This document shows, one piece after another, positions 12,601-25,003 of a stretch of 64,000 nt of DNA. A model generated the notes under the pieces. It made no database searches and was not told where the DNA came from. It was given only the letters and a program-made list of their open reading frames with translations. A program made the translations under genes and the position numbers. Position 1 is the first letter of the stretch; every line of letters begins with the position of its first letter. The DNA is from Earliella scabrosa (lineage: Eukaryota > Basidiomycota > Agaricomycetes > Polyporales > Polyporaceae), in NCBI GenBank assembly GCA_022605405.1, contig JABYQQ010000001.1, positions 4,960,001 through 5,024,000 of the forward strand, read 5' to 3'.

Positions 12601-15600
12601 GCTCGCCCTCCCCGCCCGAATTGGCGTACCACCCTTCCGGGCACCCACGGTCCGGTCCGAACCTCCTCCCCCCTCCTTCTTCCCTTCCCCCTTCCCGCTC
12701 GCGCTACGCCTGCTGCGGAATCTCGGGTGCCACGTTCGGTGACGTCGATGCGGGTGCGCATGCATTGTCCTTGGCCTTGTCCTTCGTCTTCTTGATACCC
12801 GACTCCCGCGTCCCCGAGTCCCGAACACCGAACACCTTATGCCACCGACCTTCGAGTTCCTTAGTCCCGTGAGGCTCGCGATCGCACTGTTCAATGTCGG
12901 TGGACCGGTCGCGACCCGCGCGTGTGTGCGCGAGCTTGTCTCCCGATCGTCCGCGCCGGGAGTGCGGCGTCGCGAGCCACGATGCATGTGCATGAACGTC
13001 AACAGATGACAATGTCTGAATGTCATTCATGGCTGCAGCTCTAGGTCTTCCTCCCTTCTTCGCTTGGCGGCCGGAGATGGGGGCGTTCTCTGAACCCTCG
13101 ACGACGCAGATGTAACGCAAGAAACCGCTTCTGTACCTGTTCGGTACGCAGCCGTCCGCGCTGACCGTGACCTGTAGTCACTCAGCGGCCCATCAGCGGA
13201 CGCGAGCATGCAGGATCTTCACAGCTTCGCATCACCGTTTCGACCGCGAAGCATTGTCGTCCGTCTTTGATCATATACATATGAATGCTTAGCTTGGTCG
13301 ATGTCGCGTCGCCGCCCCGACGTGGAACGGCGCCGCATCCGAGATGAACATCAAGGTTGCGCTTGGCGGATGGCTCGAGCTGTCGGATCGCCTCTTGTGC
13401 TCTCGCGAGGTGAGAGCGGCGCACACGCCCTCCACGCCCTCCGCGTTCGTGCTCGCACGTCGCACCGTGCGCAGGAACGCTTTCAGACAGAATCGGAAAG
13501 CCCGCCGTCTTCCTGTTGCGCGATGCACACGTCCATCTCGGAACATACGGCCAAGCGTGCCAGTTGCACACTGAACAGTACCCAGTCCCCGATTGATCGA
13601 GATTCCAGGGTTACCGTACCGTGAACCTCCCCGCAGGACAGTGTCAATAGCGCGTCGTGGCCGGACTACTGCCACCGAACCATGAGTCTATCATACCCGG
13701 GCCCAGGGCGACTGTTAGGGATGTCGCGCGAGCATCGCGGAGCCTTTCGCTGGGCCAGCGACCCTCCTCCTCGTCAGGTATGACAACGCCTGTCCAACCC
13801 GATCCGAGGCTCGCGACCTTCCCCTCATACAGGCAGAACGCCCGACGAAGAGGGCGCACAACCTTCGAGCGTCGGACCGGCCCACCGCGCGAACGATGCA
13901 ATCACCTACTTGCTGGATCTGGGATCGCGCGGGACGGCTGTTCGAAGTCTACGTACTGCGTCGGGGTTACGAGACGTCTTGGCCCGCCTCTTCGCCTCCA
14001 TCCTACTACTTCTTAGACTGCGGCGCATGGTTAACTCCGTCGAGGATTGGGCTTGGCACGTGGTGGCACAACTCTTACTACTGCATCTGCACTGCATTGG
14101 ATCCTGCAAACTCCACCGCGAGTCGGTGACGTACACTACCAAGGACGACCCCGACGGTCGCACGCCGCTCGCGGTACAAGTGCGTCGAGGGTCGCACACC
14201 GGGTCTCGCAGTGCCGAGCATGCTTGGGGGTGGGGCTTCGCAGCAGGACAAGCATGCATCGCGTCTTCTCTCCTCGGCCGATGCACGACAGCTGCGTCTT
14301 TCGTTCACAGCTTTTACGTGCGCACGTAGATGCGCTCGCCATCGCGCCCGCCGAGTCCGACCCGTCACCCATCCAAGGCGCGGTTCCCTTCTTCGACGCC
14401 GGCGGACCCTTCTCCTGTCGCTCCCATCGGGAACAGGCGATCCAGGGTTTGCCAATGCAAGATCTGGCCGCACGTGTTCTACATATCCGTCTTTGGTGCG
14501 ATTACCTGTGCTCCTAGACTCTAGTCCGTATACGTGAGCTTACGAGATGGCATAACCGCATGTATGCGTTCTATGCCCATTAGTGCGGTATGTGGACAGC
14601 GCCTTTTGAAGACCTCGCACATGCAAGTCTCGGTCCATGCCTTCCAGCAGTGAGTCTAGATCTATATTTAGCTATTACGTCTCGAACCTGACCTCGTTAT
14701 CCTTCTACAAACAGCCATGCATCATTCGACTCCGCGCGCTGTCCGAGTCGGAGAGCCCATCTACGTATACTGTCCTCCTTGCTGACATTAGTCGGAACCG
14801 TCTCTCTACTAGGTGTCAGATACGTCTACACCGGCAATCTACACTCCCGAGCGTCGCGAATCCACCACGACCGGCGGGAGCGCGCTCAATAACAGAGGAA
14901 CTTCAAGCACGCGTCCACGGTGTGGCCCGTCGTCAGCACTGTACTTGTCAAATGGAGTCTGACGGACGTCAAGTTCATTGTCCGCCCGCCCCGCGAGCGG
15001 CTCGCGCTACAGAACCCATCGCCATCAATACAGTACACATATCGCGGGTCGCTGCCTCGTGCCCCGCTGCCGGCATGTCGCATTCCCAGGTGTTCTATGG
15101 GCGATAGTACTCTGTGGTTGGAACTTGGTAATGTGGGCAATGGGTTACAGTTACCGGTATGTTGCGAGTCGCGTGTCGGCTTCTGAGTGTGCCCTGTAAG
15201 TTCTCACCTCGGCCATCGTGGCTGCCCTAGAGTCGACAATCACGCTGCTGTGCGTCGGTACTCTGTCTTGACGCGCTCGACTACTGGACAGCGGAGACTG
15301 GACTGCACTGGACTGGTGAGTACATTGATATTAATCTCTGTTCATCGCTGAGCCCTCTGCGAGAGGAGACATGCGTTTCATGACGTCGTCAGCAGCCCGT
15401 CGATGGTACATATGTGATGTGCGCATCTGCATACCCAAACTTACGTTTTACATACTATCAGCTGGGAGACTCTCAGAACGGTTTCTCACCTCGGCCTTCG
15501 CTCTCTCACGCGCACCCAGAACGACGGGGCGAGAGCTACAACCCTATCGCTTCCGCGCGATGGCAGCGCCTGATATCGCGAATATGCCCTCGCCAGGTGA

Positions 15601-18600
15601 TGACAGATCCTCACCCAATTGCAAGTTCCAACAGTGCCAATTACCAGCGGAACTGTCGCGCGGAGTCGGAGGCGTTCTCAGGACGGACTCGTCACTTACG
15701 ACATGCCTCGTTGCTGGCCACAGGAACGCATGCTCGTACGTACGCGCTGTATTGGTCCTAAGGAGGCCTTATGCACCGACACGGTCTGGCTCGCGCAGAC
15801 TCTGACTCTGACTCGGACGCGGCGCGCGCGGCTTGCGCTCTCTTCCCAAGTTCGAACGTTTCCAAGATTCCCGTGGCGCACCGGGCGCTCTCGCTCTGGA
15901 GGGTTCTGCAGGAGGCCTCCCCTGTGCCCACTGCCCATTGGTCGAATACGAGCGATCGTCGACGCGTGCGTGCGCACTGCGTCCCTGGCCGGCTATACTG
16001 ATGATGCTGACCACGCTGCAGGGACCAGTCGAATCGTCGAATCGAAGGAGGAGATGAGATCAGAGTTCGCACTCAGATTCGCCCGCGCTGCGCATTCCAT
16101 CTCGCCTGCTGGACGATGGGTCTTCTCGTTCTCCGAGGACGTTCTTGCATCGTTTGAGACCTGAGGAATCAGGATGATTACGCTGCGCGGCTGTTCAACG
16201 TTCAGTTGCTGAGTGAAGGACGATGGGTTGGACGTGTACGTACAGCACGCTTCGCGATATCGCGGTAGGAGGCGTACGGTGCGCGGTTGAGGCCTGAGGA
16301 GGCGATTGGCTCGCTGAGGGCGTACCATTAGATGGCGGCTCTGTAGGAGGCGCGTCTGGAATGACTGACCGCCGCGCGAGAGCTTCACGCGAGCGAATAG
16401 AAAAGAGGGGAGCACCTCGAAGCGAGCGCGCTACGTGCGTCGCGGAGAAATCCCCGTCGTTTACACTAACGACGTACGCGACCTCGGTCTGGGCTGAAGG
16501 GAGGGTGTGCGATACCAATATGTATGATACATCAATGCCCAATGTCCACTGTGACTGGCTTGTCGATGTCATGCCTGTTTTCGTTTGCGTTTGCGCAAAT
16601 CTTGCACATAGTTTTGCAGCTTCTGCATACGCGTCATAAGTGGGATTGGCGTGCCTACGGCCTGAATGTGCTGGAGAGTGCCAGAACGTCGATTGTCAAG
16701 CTCAAGCTTCAGACTCAGATGAATACACCTATAGTTGTACGCGTCGTACCTGCTGCTGGCAGCCCAAGATTCCCAGTGCAGCTGCGATGATCCCTCGAGA
16801 GTTCAAGCCATCCTAGCGCCATCACCCGTCACATCTTCCCCTGCGCTAGACTCGCATCTTGTTGAGTACGCACCTCTTCAGGCTCGCGCGGTCCCAGGGG
16901 CGGAGGAAGATGGGAGCGAGCATGAGGGATAGAAGTGCTGTCGCGCGCGCCTCGTGGCCGACCCGTCGCACGGATCAGAGTTAGGCGCGCGCGAGCTTGC
17001 CTCTTTTCCGCACCGACGATCGCTGCTGTTTGGCTGAAGCCACACTCTGGAGTGTTCGCACATGGGCGAGAGCCTCGCTTGTTTCTGGTGACTCCTGGAC
17101 GCGGTGCTACCGTCACCTCTGGGCTGCTCCATTCTTCCAGTCCTCGGTCTCAGCGTCGGCGATATTTGCTTGCGGCTTGATGGGCAAGTAGACCTCGATA
17201 CTGCACTGGCTCTCCTTCCGCCCTCCGACGCCTCTCCGAGGCTGCTTCTAGTGCACTGTTGTGAGCTTCTCCGAAAGCTACGCTTGCGCCGCCGACCACA
17301 CGCGTACCTGCAAGCGACGCTCTGCGCTGTCAAGATATAGAAGTCGCTCGCCGCGTGGGCATCATGGTGCAGCAGGATCACCACCACCACCATTCCTTCT
17401 GCCAGGACGTGCGACCCTGCACTGGGCAAGACGCTGCAAACTGGCGGCGGCAGTACATAATGCTCCCGCCTCCGACGTTCTCGTAGGTTTCTCAGCCGGC
17501 CACGCATGCACCCGCCCGCCCGCTCACGCCCTCTTCCGACAGGTTTCTTCCGATGATAGCTCGGAGCAGACGCTCTGCGGGCTGCTGATAAGTACGCTGC
17601 CCGCGGCTCCGGGCGGCCCGCCAACGTACGCTCGGAGCAAGACTGAGCCCGAGCGCAAGTGCAGCCTCCGAGTCCGAAGTATGCTCGCAAACGCGGGGCT
17701 TTGCATTAGAGTCGACGACCCGTGTTCTACCCGCGCTGCTCCGTCAGCGGTGGACGCGCATACAGAGTCCGCTATGGGGTCTGCTTGGTAGCCTTACACG
17801 CTCAAGGGCAGAGAACGCGACCGCTCTGCCATCTGGAGCTTATCAGCTTCGGCCGCCAGGGCGGGCCCATCCCCTCAGTGTGTGTGCGCGATTGTGCAGG
17901 ATTGTGCTCGTTCTGATTTGCTCGGGAGTTACGGCATCGCACGAGGCACCGCCGTGCGGGCGAGCGCACCCGCGAACGTTCGCGACTCTCGCGTTCTCAC
18001 AAGAATTGCCCTGTCATCATACAGAGTCCAGACGACGAACGTGGATGCTATCATTGAGTGGGTGAGGAGTTTGCTTAGCAATCTTCGTACAGCTGCTGCG
18101 TCGTACTACGGTAGGCTTGGACCGGGATGGACAGGAGTATGCTATAATGACAGCCGCCATAGAGCAAGAGCATTCCGCAGGTCTTTGCCGGGTGCACAAC
18201 CATCTTCTTCAAGGTGCCAAATGCAGTACCCAGCATCTCGCCGCTTCTCGTGTGCTCCGGGACGCCGCGATGACGTCGACGAGCTCGAAATCCCGGACGG
18301 AGACGGGTCGTTCCGTGCATCTATCATCGCATTCTGCGATGGTAGGGAACCTCAGGGTACGTTGCGATGATGAACACTGGTTCTGCTCGCGCTAATCATA
18401 GGGATCATAGGGTCATGAGAAGAGCGATGTCTGAATCCGCATGCGTTGATCTTCAAGTCTACATACCTCGTAGCGTGTTGGTCTCTTGATGGATGGTATG
18501 TTGCAACCCTCGATCTGTCAGTGGTTATTCTGCCTTGCTGCGGTAGCGATCAGTCAATTGGTCCACTGACAGACAAACGCAAGCTCCCGGCCTCGATCGT

Positions 18601-20127
18601 AAGTATGCACTCACGATTGAATCCCTCTCCCAAGAGATATAAGGAGATCGGACCGAACCCATTCTCTCCCCCGGATTCTAGAGTCCCGCACCCGCGCCCG
18701 CGAAGGGCTGTTCCTCACCCCGAACGTCCTTCTCCGCCGCGAACGCGCACTCCGATTGGCTCCCGCCCTCGGAGCGGAGGACGGGAGCGCGGAGAGCACA
18801 GCGACGATCCCCCCGCGCACCAAAGCGAGCGCGATCCCTGTGCGATCCGGATCGACAGCGTCGATGCGGACACAGACGCGCTCCACCAGTGGCAGTCTGG
18901 ACTCCAGACCAGTGCGTTGCCAGGGTTCTTTCCCCCCGTGCTTCTCCCTGGGCCAGACCCGCAGGCTTCGCGACGCTAGCTGACGGCGTAAGGTTTGAGG
19001 GTCGCCGAGGACAGCATGGCGATGTGCGCGGGGTGGGAAGCGTTGGATGGCCTTCCTCCAGTTCAGTCAGCCGCGCCCGTCGTTCCGTGACGGCTCGTAG
19101 CCTTCCAACGTTCCATCCCGTTTCCGTGCCTTTCGGAGTCGGACCTGAGTGCGCCGGAACGCTATGAGAGCAGGAACGCGCTCTCTTTGGGGGTGCCTTC
19201 ACTGTGTTTGCTCGCGATGGGTGGCGTACAACCCCTTCTCAGGTCCGGGTGGTGCGGTTGCGACTCCAGGCCTGGTCTGTGAGCACGCTGCCCGGGATCA
19301 TTGTGTCGTATGCGAACAATGTCTCTCGGAGCGTTCGGGACGCGGTCGGCTTCTGGATCAATCGCCCGTGAGCGTGAACAAAGGATCCTTCAGATACAAG
19401 AGTGGTTCTGGCGGATGGGCGGCGATGGACGGGTGGCGTGCACATGGTTTTGTGGTGGCGTGTGTATGCTAGTGGTACCTGGTCCGCGTACCGAGTGGCA
19501 CAATGTTCCGCACTCCGGAGGTGGTCACCCGTCGACCGAGGTCCGATGTCCGACGCGAGTGGCGTGCTGTGCGCACCGCGTCCTTGGCTGATACCGGTCG
19601 TGCAGTTTGAATGCCGGGAGGACAATGGAGTCTGCTTTTGGAGAGACGTGCTCGGGGATCAAGCACTCGGGTGATCGGTGAAGAGCGGGTGCCACTGGAC
19701 TGAATGGCCGTCGACTCGTGTTTGCCGTGAACCGGGAGTTGATGTGAAGCACGATATATTTGGGATTCCGATGCAGACAAAGCATCGAGAGTGCAAATCT
19801 CGGACGGTAGGATTGAGCGTTCATCGTCACCGTAGGGCTTGAGGGATAGGAAGTTCTCGTATGGTAACATTCTGTTTCTAGTGATACTTTTTTGTCTGTC
19901 GTGCTGATCAGCGAACTGTGTTCAAGGAAACGATTCCATGTACATGCTGTTCACGTAGGAAGACGCTTTCAAGCTGCGGCCAACCTGCGCGAGCTGTCAA
20001 CAAGTCGCCTAACCGTCCTAGCTAGGACTATCACTGGAGCCACGGACCTACGGCACCGATTCACGTAGTGGGCTTGGAGATATGGATGCAACATGCAGTT
20101 GAAAGAGTACAGGCTACAACGGACACA
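6693..20127. other. 13.4-kb gene-poor region
   Basis: No gene can be supported here. The longest open frames are 284 aa (10328-11182, plus), 270 aa (16878-17690, minus) and 221 aa (11385-12050, plus). They are rich in Arg, Ser, Pro and Cys, overlap long frames on other strands, and show no domain, hydrophobic periodicity or flanking splice pattern I recognise. About 6500-7500 is pyrimidine-rich on the plus strand next to the start of the preceding gene. Small intron-rich genes or non-coding transcripts could be hidden. Against a typical agaricomycete spacing of one gene per 2-4 kb, the gap is conspicuous. Confidence 0.45.
9196..9299. repeat. two clusters of a 7-bp TGTTCTG tandem repeat
   Basis: Near 9196-9219 and again at 9271-9299 the heptamer TGTTCTG is repeated head to tail, about three units in each cluster with single substitutions. 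About 50 bp of ordinary sequence separates the clusters. It lies inside the gene-poor region and is not part of a credible gene. It reads as a small minisatellite produced by slippage. Confidence 0.7.
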
Positions 20128-20811
20128 TTAGCACCTGCGCGCCCTAGAGCAAGTGTCACATACCTCCGGCGATGTGGCAGCTCGCGTCCTCTTCGCGGGA
20201 GGCTGGTCAGAGTTGAATATGTGCTCTTTCCTCTTGCCCGAGGAGCCGTCCTGTGATCCAGGCGTGAACACGCCGTCATCTACAGCCCACAGAAGTTCCT
20301 GTGCCTCTAGGTGCACATCCTCTAGCATGGACGGTGGCACATAGACCAAGCCCCTCGGTGCACCTTTGATCCCGTAGCGCTCTTTCATCACCTTCAGGTC
20401 GATCGGCGTAGAGAGCTGGCGCACGCTTCGCACTCGATATGCAAAGTCATACTTGTCCCAGTCTCGATGCCGCGTGTTGAACTCCCGATTCCCAGCGCCG
20501 TCCTCGGGAAGAGCGGGGTCGCCTGGGTTCCGCGTGCGCGCAGAGTCGATGTCGCAAATGTACACGATGGCGGAGCGTGGCGCGTTGAGATAGAACCAGA
20601 CGCGCTTGACAGAGTCCGAGATTCGGTAGCGTCTGAACTCGTAGGTCTTCTCGCGACGGACTATCTGTTGCATGTAGTCGTCCGTCATGGGAAGGATGGC
20701 ATCTGTGTGTGTCGCCGCGACAGCAGGCTTCTTCGCTTTCGCTCTCGCGCTGCCACATTGCCGTACTTCAGGTGGGTTTGGCGATTGGCCCTGCTTTTCG
20801 TTTGAGGTCAT
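20128..20811 (-). CDS. ASCH/PUA-like domain protein
   Basis: This is a single-exon gene of 227 aa. Residues about 38-150 read as an ASCH-like (PUA superfamily) fold. Landmarks are ILPMTDDYM near the start, REKTYEFRRYRI, VKRVWFYLNAP, IVYICDI, TRNPGDP and GVLGAPRG-like KGAPRGLVYVPP at the end. The ASCH family is thought to bind RNA or modified nucleotides; the substrate of this fungal subgroup is unknown. The tail after residue 180 is charged, with SGKRKEHIF and PPAKRTRA, the latter resembling a nuclear localisation signal (inference). I chose the ATG at 20811 over an in-frame ATG at 20994 because the truncated copy at 24620-25003 has a Met at the same place and is less alike upstream. The surrounding DNA, including about 170 bp upstream, is duplicated 4 kb away. 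Confidence 0.72.
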   Translation of the reverse strand: MTSNEKQGQSPNPPEVRQCGSARAKAKKPAVAATHTDAILPMTDDYMQQIVRREKTYEFRRYRISDSVKRVWFYLNAPRSAIVYICDIDSARTRNPGDPALPEDGAGNREFNTRHRDWDKYDFAYRVRSVRQLSTPIDLKVMKERYGIKGAPRGLVYVPPSMLEDVHLEAQELLWAVDDGVFTPGSQDGSSGKRKEHIFNSDQPPAKRTRAATSPEVCDTCSRARRC

Positions 20812-20985
20812 GTATAGGTTGCTTTCATACTGTAAGCGCCTCAGCTCGCGACGGAGCTTACAGCACACAAACCTGTATGAACTTGGTTGGACTTGAAGCC
20901 CGTGGCGTTCAAGCTCAAGTTCAACCAGTTTTGGAGTCGAACCACTGCCACGTGGGCTACCTTGATGGGCGCCTCCGAAAGCTCT
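20430..20985. repeat. direct repeat, copy 1 (ASCH gene 5' two-thirds plus upstream)
   Basis: This segment, from inside the ASCH-like gene through its upstream region, recurs in the same orientation at about 24620-25165 with scattered substitutions and small indels. Shared landmarks are GATATGCAAAGTC, GTCGTCCGTCATGGGAAGG and TGATGGGCGCCTCCGA. Boundaries are by eye and good to about 20 bp. Confidence 0.85.
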
Positions 20986-21997
20986 CCCCGTCACCCGCGT
21001 AGCCTATGGTCCCATACGCCTGGATCGCGACATACTCCTAACTGAAACGAATCACCGACACGTCGTCGTCGCCTCTATGTGGCATGCGGATATCGCGCGC
21101 TCAAGTAATCCTGGTGAGCTACGTACACTGTCTGTTATTGTGACTTCTAAGTTATGAAAGGCGGTCAGCTATGCGTGACTGACGACGTCCTGCGACTCCT
21201 GCCGCAGCCCGCTGAGTCAGGTATGAAGATGCACCCAGGCGAACTCTCGGTTGGCTGGCTTGACTGCGATTGAACGTAGCTTTCGATCGCGCAAGTGTTG
21301 AGTCTTGACTACGGTCTGTAGCCTGAGGTGCGTATCACGTATTCAAGTATCATATACTAGTACCATCGACCATTGGGACCAAACCGCAGGCGTGGAAGAC
21401 GCCTCACGAGACAGTCGTATATTCAAGCTCTACAAGACCAGAAGATGGCTGTGTCCATGTCCGTGGCCTCGACCTGCGGCTCGAGAGTGGCCTGACAATG
21501 GACGGCAAATGTACCAGTCACGCTCCGTCTCAGTAGTACGTGATGAATCCACAAATTCATTCCCTTTGATCGACATGTGACATGACCAGTCCACCGCTTG
21601 TGTTAGCCGTTCAATCCAGTGATTATCAACGAAGGGACGCCGATACCAGCGCTGCACAACGTAAACGCAGTCTAAGTGTAGGACTCACCGCCCGGCATGG
21701 CCACTAGGTCACACCCGGAGTACCCTCGACCGTAGCACCCTCTCCACAAACGGGAAAGCTATAGCTACGCCGCAGTCGGATCAATCACATACCCCCGAGC
21801 ATTATCACATCCGAGTCGAACGGCCAGTACTTCCTCACCGCCACGCCGTATGAGCTCGTTGCGCCTCCATTGAATACCGCTTCGGCATCGGGAAAACCTG
21901 ACAGACTATAATTGTCTCAAGGCCGTCCGCATGTATCAACCCTCCTTCCCCTACCTTGCTCTAGTGCTAAGCCTAGTAACCCCAGTCCTTCCTGACC
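20812..21997. other. intergenic; divergent promoter region
   Basis: This lies between the ASCH-like gene (minus) and the TAP-like hydrolase (plus), so it should carry both promoters. The first 170 bp belongs to the duplicated segment. No credible gene is seen in the remainder, and I recognise no specific regulatory site. Confidence 0.5.
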
Positions 21998-24305
21998 ATG
22001 TGCTCCGCAACGGCGGTGACGACGGCCACTCTAGTAATTGTGTTATGCCTCGTGACGATCACTGCCCGCGGGGAAGCAGTGAGCGAACTGGAGTGGTTCG
22101 CGTGTCCAGAGCATTCGGACCTGTCGTGCGCCTACTTCAATATCCCTCTCGACTACCATGACCCTACCGCTGGAGGAGGGCATCTTTTCGTCGTTAAATC
22201 TAACGCGACCGCCCGAGGAAAGAAGGGCACCATCTTTCTCAACCCCGGTCAGTCTTCCTTGTTGGGACCACGGTGGACGCTGATGAACCTGGACCACAGG
22301 CGGCCCTGGCGTGTCAGGTCTGCAAGCCCTCGCCGATTACTCTGACGAACTCATGGCACGCACTGGCGGTATCTACGACTTCATTAGTTGGGATCCTCGT
22401 GGCGTCGGTCCCTATACCTAGTGCGTCTCCCGTCGCAGTGCCCAATCACATACATTCCGCTCATTATGCCACCAGCCCAGGCAACGTTTCTGCCTGTCCG
22501 ACGAAGATTTTGACGCCTTCTGGGGCGACACCATTGAGGCGACAGGTATCAACTGGCTTGACGACTTCACGAACCAGACGGATCTGGACGCATTCCGCGC
22601 ACAGGGCCCCATCATGGATGCGAAATACAGGGAGTTTGGCGAGAGATGTCTCCAGGGCCCGAACGCGACGACGCTGCAGTACGTCGGCACCGCGGCGACT
22701 GTGCGCGACCTTGTCGGACTCGCGGACGCGGTGCTGGGCCCGGACACCCCAATCTACTATTGGGGCCTGTCTTATGGGACTGTCATTGGCGCGTGGTTCG
22801 CTAACAGTGCGTCACCAGTGTCTTGCATCTATCAAGTCGGGGGTACTGATTATTGGCCGTCACAGTGTTCCCCAAACGTGTCGGTCGGGTAATTCTGGAC
22901 GGTGTGCTTGATGCTACTCGGGTAGCCAGCTCACAGTCCTACCTTGTATGTCGTTTCACTCTCACAGGCAATTGCCTCCATATCTAAATATTTTGCACAG
23001 CTGTGGGGAGACCAAGTAACGTCCTCCGAAGATGTATACAGTGCATTTGCGAACGCGTGCGCGATGGCAGGTCCCGGAGGCTGCAAGTTAGCTCCGTTCG
23101 AAGGAGCATCGGGCGAGGATGTTGTGAAGTACATCGGGCGAGCCATTGAAGTTCGTATGAAGTTCATGGTGCTGCGTCTCTCCTTGTCCTTACTCATGAT
23201 CGAGATCGCACGTTAGCAACTGCACGATCATCCTTCCGGCACCGAGCTGCTGTCGCTGCGAGGTACGCCCAGAAACTGAAATACTCAGCGCTGTTACCTG
23301 TATACTCACGACTTGCTCCCATGGGGTCGAACCCAATATAGGTGCGCTGTTTGGTACCCTGTATCAGCCGCAGTTGTGGGCAGAGACAGCGAACAATCAG
23401 CTTTCCGACATGATTACTGGTATACTCAACAACCCGTCGGATGGAGCTATGGATATGTGCGAATGTCTATACTGTGTCTGTGGGGTTTCCAACCCTTCCT
23501 CCACACCGTGGCAAAACACCCTGGACAAGCGTGCAACGTACACACAGCATAGCTACACCGAGCCCGCAGTTGTCTGTGCCGACAGCGTGGATGCGGACCC
23601 TTCACTGACCATAGAAGATATCTTTCACGAGATCCTCGACGTCACCCGCAATGTATCGCGATCATGTGCGTCTTGTACTCAAGCGCGTTCTATCGCTCGC
23701 TGACGAGAATCTAGTCGGATCGTTCTGGCCCATCCCTTGGCACCGCTGTTCGTACTGGCCGGTCAGGGCTGTAGAGCGGTACCAAGGCCCTTTCAATGGC
23801 ACGTACGCGAACAAGGTCCTCGTGATTGGCAATTCGGTGAGCACCGTGTTCCCTCCCGCGTGTTGTCATCGTTTGACCCGACTCGTCGATTTGATAGTAC
23901 GATGGTGCGACTCCCTTCTTTGAAGCACAGCATATGGCCGAAATCATGGGCGACCAGGCTGCACTTGTGAAGCAGGATGGCTTTGGCGTGCGTGGTTCAC
24001 CTCAGGCTCCAACATTGCATCTCAATCACGGTCATTGGCCTTTCTCACTCCCCGCAACAGCACACTTCCATCTATCAGTCTTCAGAATGTGTGAAGATGA
24101 TCATCAAGGCTTACCTTGAGGACGGCACGGTGAGTGGCGAAGTTGTATGTCTAGGACTTAGTGCTGTCTGACATACGCACTCAAGGTACCGGCGGGAAAT
24201 GCTTCCGTGCCAACCATTTGCCCCGTTGACGATTCGGTGCGGCTCTTCCCTGGTGTGAAGTCGGTAGATGTTTCGGTCAACGCCACTCTTGTTGGGCGAG
24301 TGTAG
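21998..24305 (+). pseudogene. secreted TAP-like alpha/beta hydrolase, 12 exons, one apparent 1-nt frameshift
   Basis: This is a homologue of the tripeptidyl aminopeptidase-like alpha/beta hydrolases, which are serine exopeptidases. Exons: 21998-22247, 22300-22420, 22476-22806, 22866-22945, 23001-23150, 23217-23262, 23342-23456, 23553-23665, 23715-23836, 23898-23987, 24061-24129, 24186-24305. The frame starts with a signal peptide (residues about 1-25). Then come FLNPGGPGVSG (oxyanion region), DPRGVGPYT, the nucleophile elbow YYWGLSYGT, the acid residue in YDGATPFF and the histidine at the start of exon 11. Phases agree at every junction except in exon 3. There TYPGNVSAC is one base out of frame with LSDEDFDAFWGD, placing a missing base near 22490-22500. 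The other splice choice gives an in-frame TAG. Everything else is intact, so this is either a very young pseudogene or a sequence error. If functional, it would be secreted and about 535 aa. Confidence 0.75.
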
Positions 24306-24354
24306 AATCCGAATGGTCTCACTAGCGAGAGAGCGTGATATGACCTCTCCATCC

Positions 24355-24549
24355 TGATTTGAATTCGTCGCTCCCCAATGCACGTTGCATGTGGCAACAT
24401 GCCAAGGAACCTGAAACAGTCGTCGCAAATTTGGTACATACATCTCCGTTGCATCCGCCGTTCCCTGGGGCTATTGAACAGTCCGCGTTAGGTTGTGGTA
24501 TCAACGGCGACTCAGACGGAAGGTCAAGAACCAGCAGAGCGGACGATGA
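24355..24549 (+). pseudogene. 3' remnant of a double-homeodomain gene (copy 1)
   Basis: Right behind the hydrolase stop, one frame reads LPNARCMW, matching LPNARSMA in the second homeodomain of the complete gene at 44234-45244. After an intron-like gap it reads WYQRRLRRKVKNQQSGR and a stop at 24547-24549. The last residues, QSGR, are the same as in the complete gene, and the intron lies at about the same point of the homeodomain. The first homeodomain and the N-terminal region are missing, so this is a relic. It keeps a Trp at homeodomain position 48, which the complete gene has lost in its second homeodomain. Confidence 0.65.
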
Positions 24550-24619
24550 GGTCGCAGTGCGTGGATGGCACCCAGCTAGGTTTCGTCAACACAAGTAGCG
24601 TAGGTAATACCTGAAGCAC

Positions 24620-25003
24620 GCGATATGCAAAGTCGTACTTGTCCCAGTCTCGATGCCGTGTGTTGAACTCCCGGTTTCCAGCGCCGTCCTCGGGAAGAGC
24701 GGGGTCGCCTGGGTTCCGGGTGCGCGGCGCAGGGTCGATGTCGCAAATGTACACGATGGCGGAGGAGCGTGGCGCGTTGAGATCGAACCAGATGCGCTTG
24801 ACAGAGTCTAAGATCCGGTAGCGTCTGAACTCGTATGTCTTCTCGCGACGGAATATCTGTGGCATGTAGTCGTCCGTCATGGGAAGGATGGCATCTGTGT
24901 GTGTCGCGGCGACAGCAGGCTTCTTCGCTTTCGCTCTCGCGCTGCCACATCGCCGTACTTCCGGTGGGTTTGGCGATTGGCCCTGCTTTCCATTTGGGGT
25001 CAT
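24620..25003 (-). pseudogene. truncated copy of the ASCH-like gene
   Basis: The frame starts at 25003, equivalent to the start of the intact gene at 20811. It follows that gene closely through the ASCH core, with ILPMTDDYMPQIF, REKTYEFRRYRI, VKRIWFDLNAP and TRNPGDP. The match stops after KYDFAYRV, near 24622. Beyond that point the frame enters unrelated sequence (the region after the homeodomain remnant) and ends at 24524. About 95 C-terminal residues, including the KGAPRGLVYVPP motif and the basic tail, are lost. One codon is gained where the intact copy has APRSAIV and this copy APRSSAIV. It is probably non-functional. Confidence 0.75.

Noticed and set aside
16878..17690. 270-aa minus-strand frame
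   Set aside because: Parts look mildly protein-like, but another frame over the same bases is just as plausible, and no family is recognised.
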